A stretch of 64,000 nucleotides of DNA from Pseudosporangium ferrugineum (GTDB taxonomy: Bacteria > Actinomycetota > Actinomycetes > Mycobacteriales > Micromonosporaceae). Position numbers and translations under genes: made by a program. A model generated the notes under the pieces. It ran no database searches. It had not been told where the DNA came from and saw only the letters and a program-made list of their open reading frames with translations. The stretch spans positions 558,001 through 622,000 of the forward strand of contig NZ_PVZG01000001.1 of assembly GCF_003002065.1 (NCBI RefSeq). Direction: 5' to 3'. Positions 35,343 to 44,017 of this stretch are shown here, piece by piece (the first letter of the stretch is position 1; each line of letters starts with the position of its first letter).

Positions 35343-36550
35343 TTCTTCACCTTGGCGCCGCCGATCTCCCGGTCCCAGCGGTCGAACGCGGCGACCAGCT
35401 GCTCGGCGCCGAGCGGCACCTCGAGCGGGTGGCCGGCGATGAGGCCGGCGTACTCGGGGCGGCCGTACTCCTCGATCGCCTCGCGGCTGTCCGCCGGGGC
35501 CGCCGAGAGTTCGACGCCCCGCACCGCCGGGCCGGGATAGAAGTAGCCCTGGTCGTACGCCTTGGCCTGCTGTTCCCGGGTGAGCATGTGGGCGAGCAGC
35601 ATCAGCACGGCGGCCTGGTCGTCGGCGGGCACGCCGCGCGGGATGACGGCGTAGTGCGCGTCGGTGACCCAGTGGAAGCCGTCGAGGGCACCCACCCGGG
35701 CCTCCTTGGGCACCGTCCCGAGCACCCGCGGGTTGATGTCCCAGCCGGTCGTCGTGGCGATGATCTTCGCCGAGCCGTTGGCCAGGTTCTTCATCGTCTC
35801 GCTGGTGCCCGACGGGTACAGCGTGATGTTCTTGTCCAGCTCCTTGAGGTAGGCCCAGGTCTTCTCCCAGCCGTTGACCGGGTCCTTCGGGTCCATGTCG
35901 CCCAGCAGGTACGGCAGGCCCATGAGGAACGTGCGGCCCGGCCCGGAGTTGGAGGGGCGGGCGTACTGCACGGCGCCGGGGTTGGCCCTGGCGTAGTCGA
36001 GCAGGGCCTGGGCGCTCTTCGGCGGGTCCGGCACCTTGCCGGGCAGGTATTCGATCAGCGGCCCGGACGGGTAGTAGGTGACGGTGACCCCGGAGTCGCC
36101 GGCGAGCTTCTGCATGGCGGCGGCACCGGTCAGGTACTCGCGCATGCCGGGCAGGCGGTCGGCGTACTTGGGCAGCAGCGGGGTCCACAGTCCCTGCTGG
36201 ATCCCGGCGGAGAGGCCGTCCACCCCGGTCAGCACCAGGTCGATGTCGACCCGGCCGGCGTCCTGCTGCGCCTTGATCTTGCCGACGAGCTCGGGCGCGG
36301 TCGCCTTCGCGTACGTGACCCGGGAGATCACGTCGGTGTGGCCGGCCACGAAGTCCTCGATCATGCCCTGGGTGAGCTGCAGGTTCCCGGCGACGTCGAG
36401 CACGTTCAGGGTCACCGCCCGGGAGGGCTTCGCGGGAGCGTCCCCGCCGGCCGGCGCGGACCCGCCGGAGTCCGGGGCACTGCACGCGGCGAGCAGCAGC
36501 AGGACGGTCAGGGCACCGGCGGCACGGCCGGTCCGGGGGTGCGGCGACAT
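35339..36550 (-). CDS. ABC transporter substrate-binding lipoprotein
   Basis: 403 residues. The lipoprotein signal ends in LLLLAACS. Mature type 2 binding fold: VTLNVLDVAGNLQLTQGMIEDF, DIDLVLTGVDGLSAG, TVTYYPSGPLIEYLP, and TSETMKNLANGSAKI, a pattern seen in extracellular solute-binding proteins of the PotD/iron(III) group. AGGGGAA precedes the ATG by 5 bases. First gene of a five-gene operon (binding protein, ATPase, two permeases, ManD). A CGAAACTTC-type site lies 45 bases upstream. Confidence 0.87.
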   Translation of the reverse strand: MSPHPRTGRAAGALTVLLLLAACSAPDSGGSAPAGGDAPAKPSRAVTLNVLDVAGNLQLTQGMIEDFVAGHTDVISRVTYAKATAPELVGKIKAQQDAGRVDIDLVLTGVDGLSAGIQQGLWTPLLPKYADRLPGMREYLTGAAAMQKLAGDSGVTVTYYPSGPLIEYLPGKVPDPPKSAQALLDYARANPGAVQYARPSNSGPGRTFLMGLPYLLGDMDPKDPVNGWEKTWAYLKELDKNITLYPSGTSETMKNLANGSAKIIATTTGWDINPRVLGTVPKEARVGALDGFHWVTDAHYAVIPRGVPADDQAAVLMLLAHMLTREQQAKAYDQGYFYPGPAVRGVELSAAPADSREAIEEYGRPEYAGLIAGHPLEVPLGAEQLVAAFDRWDREIGGAKVKK

Positions 36551-36594
36551 GACGGTTCCCCTGTCTCGGTGATGGAAGGGGGACCCTCAAGTTA

Positions 36595-36607
36595 CGAAGA
36601 AGTTTCG
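36595..36607 (-). promoter_or_regulatory. CGAAACTTC-containing inverted repeat upstream of the ManD importer operon
   Basis: CGAAGAAGTTTCG on plus: inverted CGAA/TTCG arms around five bases, containing the same GAAGTTTCG nonamer found upstream of the xylanase. It lies 45 bases before the binding-protein start. Confidence 0.4.
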
Positions 36608-36690
36608 CCACATTCAAGACAGTTGATATTCGTACGGCGGGAAACCCCAGCTCAGCCCCCGCTAATCCGTTCCCGCAACTTCCGGAAGGG

Positions 36691-37533
36691 TCAGGGCAGG
36701 GGTTCCCAGATCAGGCCGTCGGGGGTCTCGCGGGGGCGGCCGAACTGGGCGTCGGCGAAGTGGATGCCGAAGCCGATCGTGGATTCGTCCTTCAGCTGCC
36801 GCAGGATCTCCCGGCGCGTCTGTTCGGAGCGCTGCGGGTCGGGCTCGCCGACCAGGTGCCAGCCGGGGTGGGTCACCTGGATCGGGGAGTGCATGACGTC
36901 GGCGAAGACCAGCAGGCGGGTGCCGTCGCCGCCGTCGAGCACGAAGCCGGTCTGGCCGGCGGTGTGGCCGGGCAGCGCCAGCGCGGTGACGCCGGGGAAG
37001 ATCTCCTCGCCGGCGGTGATGGCGCGGAAGCGGGGCTCCAGCGCCGCGACGACCTGCGGCGTGACTCCGAAGCCGGCGTCGCGCGCCGCCCACTCGGCCT
37101 CCGACAGCAGCACCTCGGCGTGGGCGAACTGCGGCTGGGCCGCCCATCCGAAGTGCTCCAGGTGCAGATGCGAGATGGCCACGGCCTCGATCTGGTCCGG
37201 CCGCCGGCCCAGCTCGCGGAGGTTGTCGACGAACGCGCCGCCGTACATCAGGGCCGTGCCGTGCTCCGGGCTGGACACCGGCTCGGGGTGGGGTCCGTAT
37301 CCGGATTCGAGCAGGATCGCGCGCCGCTCGTGCTCGACGAGCAGGCCACCGCTGCTGACCGTCAGCCACCCGTCGGCATCGAGGAAGCGCGCCCCGGCGA
37401 CCCAGTCCTCGGGCGTCGTGGCGGGGAAGAGGAAGCCGGGCACCATCTTGACGAGGCCGTCGGGCACGTAGCTCACCCGCAACCGGCCGATCTGGTGGGT
37501 ACGGACGGTGCCGGCAACCTGGAAGCGATTCAT
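36691..37533 (-). CDS. Metallo-beta-lactamase-fold hydrolase with HxHxEH motif
   Basis: 280 residues from ATG 37533. Metallo-beta-lactamase fold with SHLHLEHFGW, LPGHTAGQ, FADVMHSPIQ and a late GIHFADAQFG. In this superfamily the first motif is HxHxDH; here Asp is replaced by Glu, which may alter the second zinc site. The rest of the ligands (His in PGHTAG, Asp in FADVMH, His in GIHFAD) are present. The group includes lactonases and other hydrolases; substrate unknown. It is divergent from a PadR gene with two palindromes between. Confidence 0.82.
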   Translation of the reverse strand: MNRFQVAGTVRTHQIGRLRVSYVPDGLVKMVPGFLFPATTPEDWVAGARFLDADGWLTVSSGGLLVEHERRAILLESGYGPHPEPVSSPEHGTALMYGGAFVDNLRELGRRPDQIEAVAISHLHLEHFGWAAQPQFAHAEVLLSEAEWAARDAGFGVTPQVVAALEPRFRAITAGEEIFPGVTALALPGHTAGQTGFVLDGGDGTRLLVFADVMHSPIQVTHPGWHLVGEPDPQRSEQTRREILRQLKDESTIGFGIHFADAQFGRPRETPDGLIWEPLP

Positions 37534-37541
37534 GCCGGTGA

Positions 37542-37552
37542 GACTAGTAGTC
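37542..37552. promoter_or_regulatory. Palindrome GACTAGTAGTC (candidate PadR operator 1)
   Basis: GACTA-N-TAGTC palindrome starting 9 bases upstream of the hydrolase ATG. The same symmetric sequence recurs at 37598. Centre-to-centre spacing is 56 bases in the shared divergent promoter region. Confidence 0.7.
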
Positions 37553-37597
37553 CGGTTCAAGAGCACTCAGATCCGGCCCATGACCCTTGAAAGACCA

Positions 37598-37608
37598 GAC
37601 TAATAGTC
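37598..37608. promoter_or_regulatory. Palindrome GACTAATAGTC (candidate PadR operator 2)
   Basis: Second GACTA-N-TAGTC site, 19 bases before the padR GTG. A TTGAAA hexamer at 37587 would place it inside a promoter spacer, as expected for an autorepressor. Confidence 0.7.
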
Positions 37609-37627
37609 GTAGGCCTAAGCTGCGTGC

Positions 37628-38257
37628 GTGGAGGATGACGAGCTGTCCCTGACCGCGTACGCCGTGCTGGGAGTCCTGTCGATGAACGGCGAACTGCTGA
37701 CGGCGGGCGAGATCAAGCAGCGGGCCACCTACGCCCTGCGCTTCTTCTGGGGCTCCCCCGCCGTCAGCCACATCCGCCGGGAGCTGCAGCGCATGCTCGC
37801 CCTCGGCCTGGTCGAGGAGCACGAGATCCCGCTGGGCGGCGTGCGCAGGGCGCAGGCGTACCAGACCACCGGGCCGGGCGAGCGGCGCCTGCGGGACTGG
37901 GTCGCGCAGGACGCGGCCGACGACGCCGTGGTGATCCGCAATCCCCTGCTGCTGCGCATCTTCCTCGGGCGCGCCATCCCGGCCGAGGACGTCCTCAAGA
38001 TCATCGATCGTCGCCTGCGGCAGGTCGGCGCCGACCTGGCGGAGGTGTTGCAGGGACGCCGGCGCGGCGACGCGATGGGCCTGACGCCCCACCCGGACCG
38101 CCGGTTCAGCGCGGCCGTCTCGGACTACACGATCCGTCAGCTGTACTTCGACCAGGCCAACCTGCAACAGCTGCGCGACACCGTCGCCGCCTTCGACGCC
38201 CCGCCGCCGCCGGGCAACCCGCCGTTCCGGCTGAAGGAACCACCGGTCACCAGGTGA
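37628..38257 (+). CDS. PadR-family transcriptional regulator
   Basis: 209 residues from GTG 37628. The N-terminal winged helix LSLTAYAVLGVLSMNGELLTAGEI, then HIRRELQRMLALGLVEEHE, is a PadR DNA-binding domain; a C-terminal helical part (about 105-200) would form the dimer. PadR proteins usually repress a divergent gene and themselves in response to a small ligand. The target here is very likely the metallo-beta-lactamase-fold gene. Its 3' end overlaps the convergent SGNH gene by 11 bases. Confidence 0.85.
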   Translation: MEDDELSLTAYAVLGVLSMNGELLTAGEIKQRATYALRFFWGSPAVSHIRRELQRMLALGLVEEHEIPLGGVRRAQAYQTTGPGERRLRDWVAQDAADDAVVIRNPLLLRIFLGRAIPAEDVLKIIDRRLRQVGADLAEVLQGRRRGDAMGLTPHPDRRFSAAVSDYTIRQLYFDQANLQQLRDTVAAFDAPPPPGNPPFRLKEPPVTR

Positions 38258-39098
38258 AGCGGACGGGGTACGTGGCGTCGGCGAGGCGGTTCTGGCCGGC
38301 CACGTTGGGGTGGAAGTAGTCGGTCCTGTTGACCAGGTCCAGGGAGAAGCGGATCCCGTGGGCCGCGCCGCCGTCCCAGCGGCAGCGGTCGCCGTACGCG
38401 TCGCAGGCGCGGGCGAGCTGGTCGTTGTAGGCGTCGATGCGGTCGGCCACCCGGCGCCGGCGATCCTGGTCCGCGGCGGCCGTCGACGTCGGGTTCGCCA
38501 GCATGGCCGGGCAGATGCCGCGGCGCCAGGCACGGACCGCCCCGGGGTCGTCGTGGCCGAGCTGCCACAGCCGGTGGACGTCGGGAATGCTCACCACGAG
38601 GACCCGGGACCGGGGCAGGCCCTTGCGCAGCCGCCCGAAGGCCTTGTCGAGGTGTCCGCGGAAGGTGCGGACCGGCGTCATCTCGTCCACGCCGCCGGAG
38701 CAGGCGTCGTTGGCGCCGATGAGCACGGTCACGTACTCGGCGCCGCTGTCCACCGCGGACGCCGCCTGGCCGGGCAGGTCCGCGGCCTGCGCGCCGGGCA
38801 CGGCGAGGTTGCGGGCATGGCCCTTGATCGCCGGGTTCGCCTCGCGGATCCGGCGGTAGTGGCTGTCCACCGCGTCCGCGCTCCCGGTCGCCCAGGAATT
38901 GCGGCTGCACGCCACGAAGATGGTGCAGCTGCCGAACCCGGCCGTGATGGAGTCGCCCAGCGCGACCATCGACGACGGGCGGCCGGGCTTGGGCTTCGGC
39001 TTCCCGGTCGGCGCGGGACCCGCGTTGCCGGCACCCTCGCAGGCGAGCGCGACGGCACTGAGGACGGCCAGGACGACGACCTGCCACCGGTGCGGCAC
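38247..39098 (-). CDS. Secreted SGNH/GDSL lipase-like hydrolase
   Basis: 283 residues from GTG 39098, which has GGAGG five bases upstream. A hydrophobic export signal (about 5-20) ends near ALACEG; the Cys could be lipidated although the lipobox is not ideal. Then a Lys/Pro-rich linker and an SGNH domain: GDSITAGFGS, GANDAC and DYFHPN with catalytic Ser, Asp and His. It resembles secreted actinobacterial lipases/esterases with several Cys residues that may form disulfides. Substrate unknown. Confidence 0.85.
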   Translation of the reverse strand: MPHRWQVVVLAVLSAVALACEGAGNAGPAPTGKPKPKPGRPSSMVALGDSITAGFGSCTIFVACSRNSWATGSADAVDSHYRRIREANPAIKGHARNLAVPGAQAADLPGQAASAVDSGAEYVTVLIGANDACSGGVDEMTPVRTFRGHLDKAFGRLRKGLPRSRVLVVSIPDVHRLWQLGHDDPGAVRAWRRGICPAMLANPTSTAAADQDRRRRVADRIDAYNDQLARACDAYGDRCRWDGGAAHGIRFSLDLVNRTDYFHPNVAGQNRLADATYPVRFTW

Positions 39099-39177
39099 GG
39101 GACCTCCAACTGTCACGGATTGCACCTATCCGGACACCCTAAGCCATCCACGTCGGACTCCCGCGGCCTGTGAGTTG

Positions 39178-39183
39178 TTGACA
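39178..39183 (+). promoter_or_regulatory. Consensus -35 hexamer upstream of the large glycoside hydrolase
   Basis: TTGACA, in a locally AT-rich run, 22 bases before the ATG. The hexamer 17 bases downstream (TTGAGA) is a poor -10, so only the -35 is convincing. Confidence 0.3.
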
Positions 39184-39205
39184 TTTCCTGTGTGACTTTG
39201 TTGAG

Positions 39206-42193
39206 ATGCGTCACATGTCGAAGTGGACCGCCGGCCTCGCCGCGTGCGTGACAGTGCTCGTCTCCCTCGCCGCCCCGGCACCGGCCGCGCAAGCGGGCCG
39301 CGCCGCCGACGTACCCGTGTATCCGGCGGTGGGGCCGGCCACCCGCTTCCTGGACCATGCCGCGCTGCTCGGCGACGTCGCGGAGCCGCAGTGGTACGAG
39401 GCGAACATCCCGTTCGTCGACCTGCCCGACGCCGACATCCAGGCGACGTACTACTACCGGTGGCGCACCTACAAGGAGGCGCTGAAGTACGCGGGCCCCG
39501 GCGACGGATGGATCGTCTCGGAGTTCCTCGGCCCGGTCGGCTACTCCGCGCCGTACGGCGGCATCAACGCCGCCGCCGGCCACCACGTCTACGAGGGACG
39601 CTGGCTGCGCGACCGCCGCTACGTCGACGACTACCTCGACTACTGGCTGCGCGGGTCGGGGGCCGGTCCCAAGCCCGCCACCGACCAGCTCAACGACAAC
39701 ACCACCGACTGGGCCCACCAGTACTCGTTCTGGGCGGTCGACGCGGCCGTCGCGCGCGCCGAGGTGACCGGCGACTGGCGGTTCGTGGCCGAGCGGATGC
39801 CGGAGCTGGAACGCCAGTACGCCGGCTGGAAGGCGACCAACTTCGACAGCGAGCTCGGGCTGTACTGGCAGACGCCGGTGTGGGACGCGATGGAGTTCAC
39901 GGCGAGCTCGTACCAGAGCGACGATCCGTACCACGGCGGCGACGGGTACCGGCCCACGCTCAACGCGTACCAGTACGGCGACGCCCGCGCGCTGGCCGAG
40001 CTCGCGCGCAAGATCGGCGACCCGCGGAAGGCCGCGCGCTACGACCGCGAGGCCGAGGCGCTGCGCCGCGCCACCGAGAAGCACCTGTGGGACCCGCGGT
40101 CGTCCTTCTACAAGCACGTCATGCGCGACGGGAACCCGCAGCTCACCCCGATCGCCGACCGCGAGCAGATCGGCTTCGTGCCGTGGTACTTCCACATGCC
40201 CCCGGCGCGGGACGCGGTCGCCTGGCAGCAGCTCACCGACCCCCAGGGCTTCGCGGCACCGTACGGGCCCACCACCACCGAGCGGCGCAGCCCCTGGTTC
40301 ATGCACGACGCCCTCGCCGGCTGCTGCCGCTGGGACGGCCCGAGCTGGCCCTTCGCCACCAGCCAGACGCTGACGGCGCTCGCCAACCAGCTCATCGACT
40401 ACCCGGCCCAGCCGTACGTGGACGCCGGCGACTTCTACGACATCCTCCGCGGCTACGCCCTCACCCAGCGCAAGGACGGCCGCCCGTACGTCGCCGAGGC
40501 GCACCACCCCGACGAGGACCGCTGGATCTACGACGGGCGCGGCCACAGCGAGGACTACAACCACTCCACGTTCAACGACATCGTGCTCTCCGGACTGCTC
40601 GGGATCCGGCCCCAGGACGGCGACTCGGTGCGGCTGGCCCCGCTGGCCCCGGCGAGCTGGGACCACTTCGCCGCCGAGAACGTGCCGTACCACGGTCGGA
40701 ACCTCACGGTGGTCTGGGACCGCGACGGGACCGCGTACGGAAAGGGCAAGGGTCTGCGGGTCTGGATCGACGGGGTGCTCCGGCACGCGCAGGGTTCGCT
40801 GCGGCCGGTGACCGTCACGTTCGGCGCCCGGCCGCAGGCGCTGCCCGGCCTTGTCGACGACGCCGCCAACGTCACCGAGACCGGCTATCCGGCGGCCACC
40901 GCGTCGTACACGTGGCGCGGCGACAAGGCGGCGGACGCGATCGACGGGCAGGACTTCCACCTCGACGTGCCGGCGACCCGCTGGACCACGTACGCCTCCC
41001 CGAACCCCAGCGACTGGCTGGCGGTCGACCTCGGCGCGGCGACGGTCGTCTCCGACGTACGGATCGTCTTCTACGACGACGGCGGCGGGGTACGCACCCC
41101 GCAGGCGTACGCGCTGCAGTACCAGGCCGCCGACGGCACCTGGCGCGACGTGCCCGGCCAGCGCCGCGACCCGGCCGTCCCGGTGGGCCGCGCGATCAAC
41201 CGGGTCCTGGTCGACCCGCCGCTGACCACCGACCGGCTGCGCGTGGTGACCAGCCGCACCGACGGCGGCGCGGTCGGCATCACCGCCCTCCAGGTGTGGC
41301 GCAAGCCCGATCCGGGCGTCTCCGTCGCCTTCGAGGGCCTCACCGACGGCGCGATCGCCGTCAAGGCGGGCGCCACCGTCACCGCCACGACCCGGGTGAC
41401 CGGCCGGGCCGAGGTGTCCCTGCACGTGCCGCGCGGCTGGACCGCCGTCCGGGCGCAGCGGCACGGGACGCGCACCACCTGGCGGATCACCGTGCCCGCC
41501 GACGCGGACCTCGGCGCGGGCCCGCCGATCCGGGCGCTGGCCACCGGCCGCGACGGCGTCAGCGGCGCGGTCGCACCCACCCGCTACGTCTTCGACCCGG
41601 CCGACTTCCCGGTCACCCTCTGGGACGACGACTTCTCCACCGACCGTACGGCCGGATACCGGCTCGACAAGCCGGTGCCCGGCGAGGCCGACCCGGTCCT
41701 CGGCGTGTCCGGCGGCGCGCTGACCGCCGGGACGGACCGCCGCGCGTTCGGCGTGCTCGCCGCGCCTGTCGCCACCGGCACCCGGGGCGCCGCGATCGTG
41801 GTCGAACCCCGGTCGTTCTCCGGCGCGGACCCCGAGGACAGCCTCTTCCTCGGCCTGTCGGCGTCCTCCCGCGACAACGCCATGGCCTGGTACAACAACC
41901 ACTTCGGCAGCTCCGGCGCGGATGTGCGGGTGGCCGGCGCGGACCGTCCGGAGGCGACCGGCGGGTGCTGTGCGGCCGTACGCTGGCAGCCCGGCGACCG
42001 CTTCGCCGTCGTGCTGCAGGGCGGGCACCTGACCACCTGGCTGGAGCACGAGGGGCGGTGGACCGGGCTGCACGACGCGCCGGTCGGCAACGCCGTCCCG
42101 CCCGCCGACCTCGGCGCCTGGTCGCCGGCGGTCGGGCTCCGGCTCGACCGCGGCACGATCGCGCTCGACCGGTTCACGGTGCTCGGCCGGTGA
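39206..42193 (+). CDS. Large secreted glycoside hydrolase (MGH1/GH63-like) with F5/8-type domain
   Basis: 995 residues. Signal peptide (about 4-30). Residues about 35-540 form an alpha/alpha-barrel like GH63/mannosylglycerate hydrolase-type enzymes: YYYRWRTYKEALKY, DGWIVSEFLGPVGYS, QYSFWAVDAA, YWQTPVWDAMEF, LWDPRSSFYKHV and FATSQTLTALANQL. Acidic residues in these motifs are candidate catalysts. About 560-700 resembles an F5/8 type C (CBM32-like) domain (DKAADAIDGQDF, WLAVDLGAATVVSDVRI), then a beta-rich C-terminal region. The substrate is not readable. ATG 39215 is an alternative start. Confidence 0.75.
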   Translation: MRHMSKWTAGLAACVTVLVSLAAPAPAAQAGRAADVPVYPAVGPATRFLDHAALLGDVAEPQWYEANIPFVDLPDADIQATYYYRWRTYKEALKYAGPGDGWIVSEFLGPVGYSAPYGGINAAAGHHVYEGRWLRDRRYVDDYLDYWLRGSGAGPKPATDQLNDNTTDWAHQYSFWAVDAAVARAEVTGDWRFVAERMPELERQYAGWKATNFDSELGLYWQTPVWDAMEFTASSYQSDDPYHGGDGYRPTLNAYQYGDARALAELARKIGDPRKAARYDREAEALRRATEKHLWDPRSSFYKHVMRDGNPQLTPIADREQIGFVPWYFHMPPARDAVAWQQLTDPQGFAAPYGPTTTERRSPWFMHDALAGCCRWDGPSWPFATSQTLTALANQLIDYPAQPYVDAGDFYDILRGYALTQRKDGRPYVAEAHHPDEDRWIYDGRGHSEDYNHSTFNDIVLSGLLGIRPQDGDSVRLAPLAPASWDHFAAENVPYHGRNLTVVWDRDGTAYGKGKGLRVWIDGVLRHAQGSLRPVTVTFGARPQALPGLVDDAANVTETGYPAATASYTWRGDKAADAIDGQDFHLDVPATRWTTYASPNPSDWLAVDLGAATVVSDVRIVFYDDGGGVRTPQAYALQYQAADGTWRDVPGQRRDPAVPVGRAINRVLVDPPLTTDRLRVVTSRTDGGAVGITALQVWRKPDPGVSVAFEGLTDGAIAVKAGATVTATTRVTGRAEVSLHVPRGWTAVRAQRHGTRTTWRITVPADADLGAGPPIRALATGRDGVSGAVAPTRYVFDPADFPVTLWDDDFSTDRTAGYRLDKPVPGEADPVLGVSGGALTAGTDRRAFGVLAAPVATGTRGAAIVVEPRSFSGADPEDSLFLGLSASSRDNAMAWYNNHFGSSGADVRVAGADRPEATGGCCAAVRWQPGDRFAVVLQGGHLTTWLEHEGRWTGLHDAPVGNAVPPADLGAWSPAVGLRLDRGTIALDRFTVLGR

Positions 42194-42245
42194 GCTGACC
42201 CGGCCGGGCCCGTTGCCCGGGAGCACGCCCGCGGGTTGTTCGTGC

Positions 42246-43349
42246 GTGGCTGTTCTCGAGACCCCTCAGCAACGGCGCCCGGCCGGCACCCCGGCACCGC
42301 GGACCCGGATCGCGGTGCTCGACGGGCTGCGGCTGGTCGCCGCGCTCATGGTGGTCGCCTACCACTTCATCGCGTACGACCGCGGCACGGTCCTGCCCTG
42401 GGGCGCCGGCGCCGAACGGGTCTTCCCGTGGCTGTCGCTGCCGGCCTCGTACGGCTGGCTGGGCGTCCAATTGTTCTTCCTGATCAGCGGCTTCGTGATC
42501 TGCCTGAGCGCGTGGGGCCGTACGCCCGGGGAATTCCTGCGGTCGCGGGTGATCCGGCTGTACCCGGCGTACTGGGCGGCCGCCCTGCTCACCTTCGCCG
42601 TGCTGAGCCTGTGGCCGGTGGTCCGCGAACCCGTCGGCGTCAGCGACCTGCTGGTCAACCTGACGATGCTGCAGGAGCCGCTGGGCGTACGCCCGGTCGA
42701 CGCCGTCTACTGGACGCTGTGGGTCGAGGCGCGCTTCTACCTGCTGTTCGCGATCGTGGTGTGGCGCGGGCTCACTCCGCGCTCCGCGACGCTGTTCGGC
42801 TACGGCTGGCTGGTGGCGGCGGCCGTCGCGACCCAGGCGGACGTGCCGGCCCTCGACGTGATCGTGATGCCCCGGCACGCGCCGTACTTCGTCGCCGGGA
42901 TCGCGCTGTTCCTGGTGCACCGCGGCGGCGGCCACGTCACGCTCTGGGCGCTGTGCGGGGCGGCGTTCCTGATGGCCCAGCACGACGTGGCCGGGCAGGT
43001 CGTGCACGTCTCCCGGGACGTCCTCGGCAGGCCGCTACCGGTGGCGCCGGCGCTGCTCCTGCTCGCCGCCATCTTCGCGATCATGGCGCTGGTGGCGACC
43101 GGCCGCGCGGACCGGATCCGGTGGCGCTGGCTGACCGTGGCGGGGACGCTCACGTACCCGCTCTACCTGGTGCACGAGTACGCCGGCTGGACGCTGATCG
43201 CGGCCCTGCACCCGCACCTGCCGCGCTACGCCACCCTGGCGATCGTGGTCGCCGTGGTCACCGCGGCGGCGTGGCTGCTGCACCGCTACGTCGAACGGCC
43301 GGCGGCCCAGCTGCTGCGCCGCCACCTCACGCGCCCGCTGCCCCGCTGA
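42246..43349 (+). CDS. Membrane acyltransferase (acyltransferase 3 family)
   Basis: 367 residues from GTG 42246; an upstream ATG at 42213 is possible. About ten membrane helices with family motifs: IAVLDGLRLVAALMVVAYHF carries the catalytic His, then LGVQLFFLISGFVICLS, RVIRLYPAYWAA and WTLWVEARFYLLF. Such proteins O-acylate cell-surface polysaccharides, antibiotics or peptidoglycan. There is no recognisable partner; the acceptor is unknown. Its end overlaps the convergent DUF305 gene by 23 bases. Confidence 0.85.
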   Translation: MAVLETPQQRRPAGTPAPRTRIAVLDGLRLVAALMVVAYHFIAYDRGTVLPWGAGAERVFPWLSLPASYGWLGVQLFFLISGFVICLSAWGRTPGEFLRSRVIRLYPAYWAAALLTFAVLSLWPVVREPVGVSDLLVNLTMLQEPLGVRPVDAVYWTLWVEARFYLLFAIVVWRGLTPRSATLFGYGWLVAAAVATQADVPALDVIVMPRHAPYFVAGIALFLVHRGGGHVTLWALCGAAFLMAQHDVAGQVVHVSRDVLGRPLPVAPALLLLAAIFAIMALVATGRADRIRWRWLTVAGTLTYPLYLVHEYAGWTLIAALHPHLPRYATLAIVVAVVTAAAWLLHRYVERPAAQLLRRHLTRPLPR

Positions 43350-43974
43350 CGGTCCCGGCGGGCAGCATGCCGGTCATGGCGTCGATCTCGGTCGTCTGCT
43401 CGTTGATGACGTGCTTGGCGAGGCCGTGGATGTAGACGTTGCGCCCGCCGCCGTCGAGCAGCTCGCGGGACATCGTGACGGCGCCCCGGTGGTGCTCGAT
43501 CATGCCGGTCAGGTACAGCCGCACCGCGGTCCCGCCGGCCGCGGCGTCGATCGAGGTCAACTGCGCCGGGGTGAGCATCCCGGCGCCGGCACCGTGACCG
43601 TGCTCGTGACCCGCGGCGGACTGCTCTCCCCACGCGGTCAGCCAGGCGTTCGTCTCGTCGATCTCCCGCTGCTGGTCCTGGGCGATGAAGCCGGCCAGGT
43701 CCCGGATCCGCTCCGGCAGGCCCGGCTTGGCGAGCATCGACCGGCTCATCCGCACCGCCTGCTCGTGGTGCGCGACCATCTCCCGGGCGTACCGCAGGTC
43801 GGCCGGGGCGGGCGGGGTCACCGAGGCCACCGCGACCGGCCTGCGCTGCGGCTGGTCCGGCGGGTCGCCGTCGCCCCCGCCGCGGGCGGCGAAGGTCACC
43901 ACGGTCAGCGCGGTGGCGGCCAGCACCAGGGCGGCGGCCAGGCGGCGTACGGGCAAGGTCTTGCCTCTCCTCAC
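43327..43974 (-). CDS. DUF305 ferritin-like exported protein
   Basis: 215 residues from GTG 43974. An N-terminal membrane anchor/signal (about 10-30) is followed by two DUF305 halves: YAREMVAHHEQAVRMS and LTGMIEHHRGAVTMSRE, each with the His-His-x-x-Ala pattern of this ferritin-like four-helix fold. A His-rich segment (GHEHGHGAG) may bind metal. DUF305 proteins are often near copper-handling genes; the upstream neighbour here is a copper amine oxidase pair, which fits. Confidence 0.85.
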   Translation of the reverse strand: MRRGKTLPVRRLAAALVLAATALTVVTFAARGGGDGDPPDQPQRRPVAVASVTPPAPADLRYAREMVAHHEQAVRMSRSMLAKPGLPERIRDLAGFIAQDQQREIDETNAWLTAWGEQSAAGHEHGHGAGAGMLTPAQLTSIDAAAGGTAVRLYLTGMIEHHRGAVTMSRELLDGGGRNVYIHGLAKHVINEQTTEIDAMTGMLPAGTVSGAAGA

Positions 43975-43978
43975 GGCG

Positions 43979-44013
43979 CGGCCCGGCCCGGTCGCGGGGA
44001 CCGGGCCGGGCCG
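43979..44013. terminator. Strong GC hairpin between amine oxidase operon and DUF305 gene
   Basis: A perfect 15-bp stem (CGGCCCGGCCCGGTC and complement) with a five-base loop, lying 4 bases after the amine oxidase stop and 4 bases before the DUF305 start on the minus strand. There is no T tract. It may terminate, attenuate, or protect a processed message. Confidence 0.65.
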
Positions 44014-44017
44014 TCGA

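Noticed and set aside
39113-42226. A 1037-codon open frame on the minus strand opposite the large glycoside hydrolase
   Set aside because: Its composition is Arg/Val/Gly/Pro-rich with no family motifs, the usual mirror frame of a high-GC gene; the plus-strand protein has signal peptide and domain motifs.
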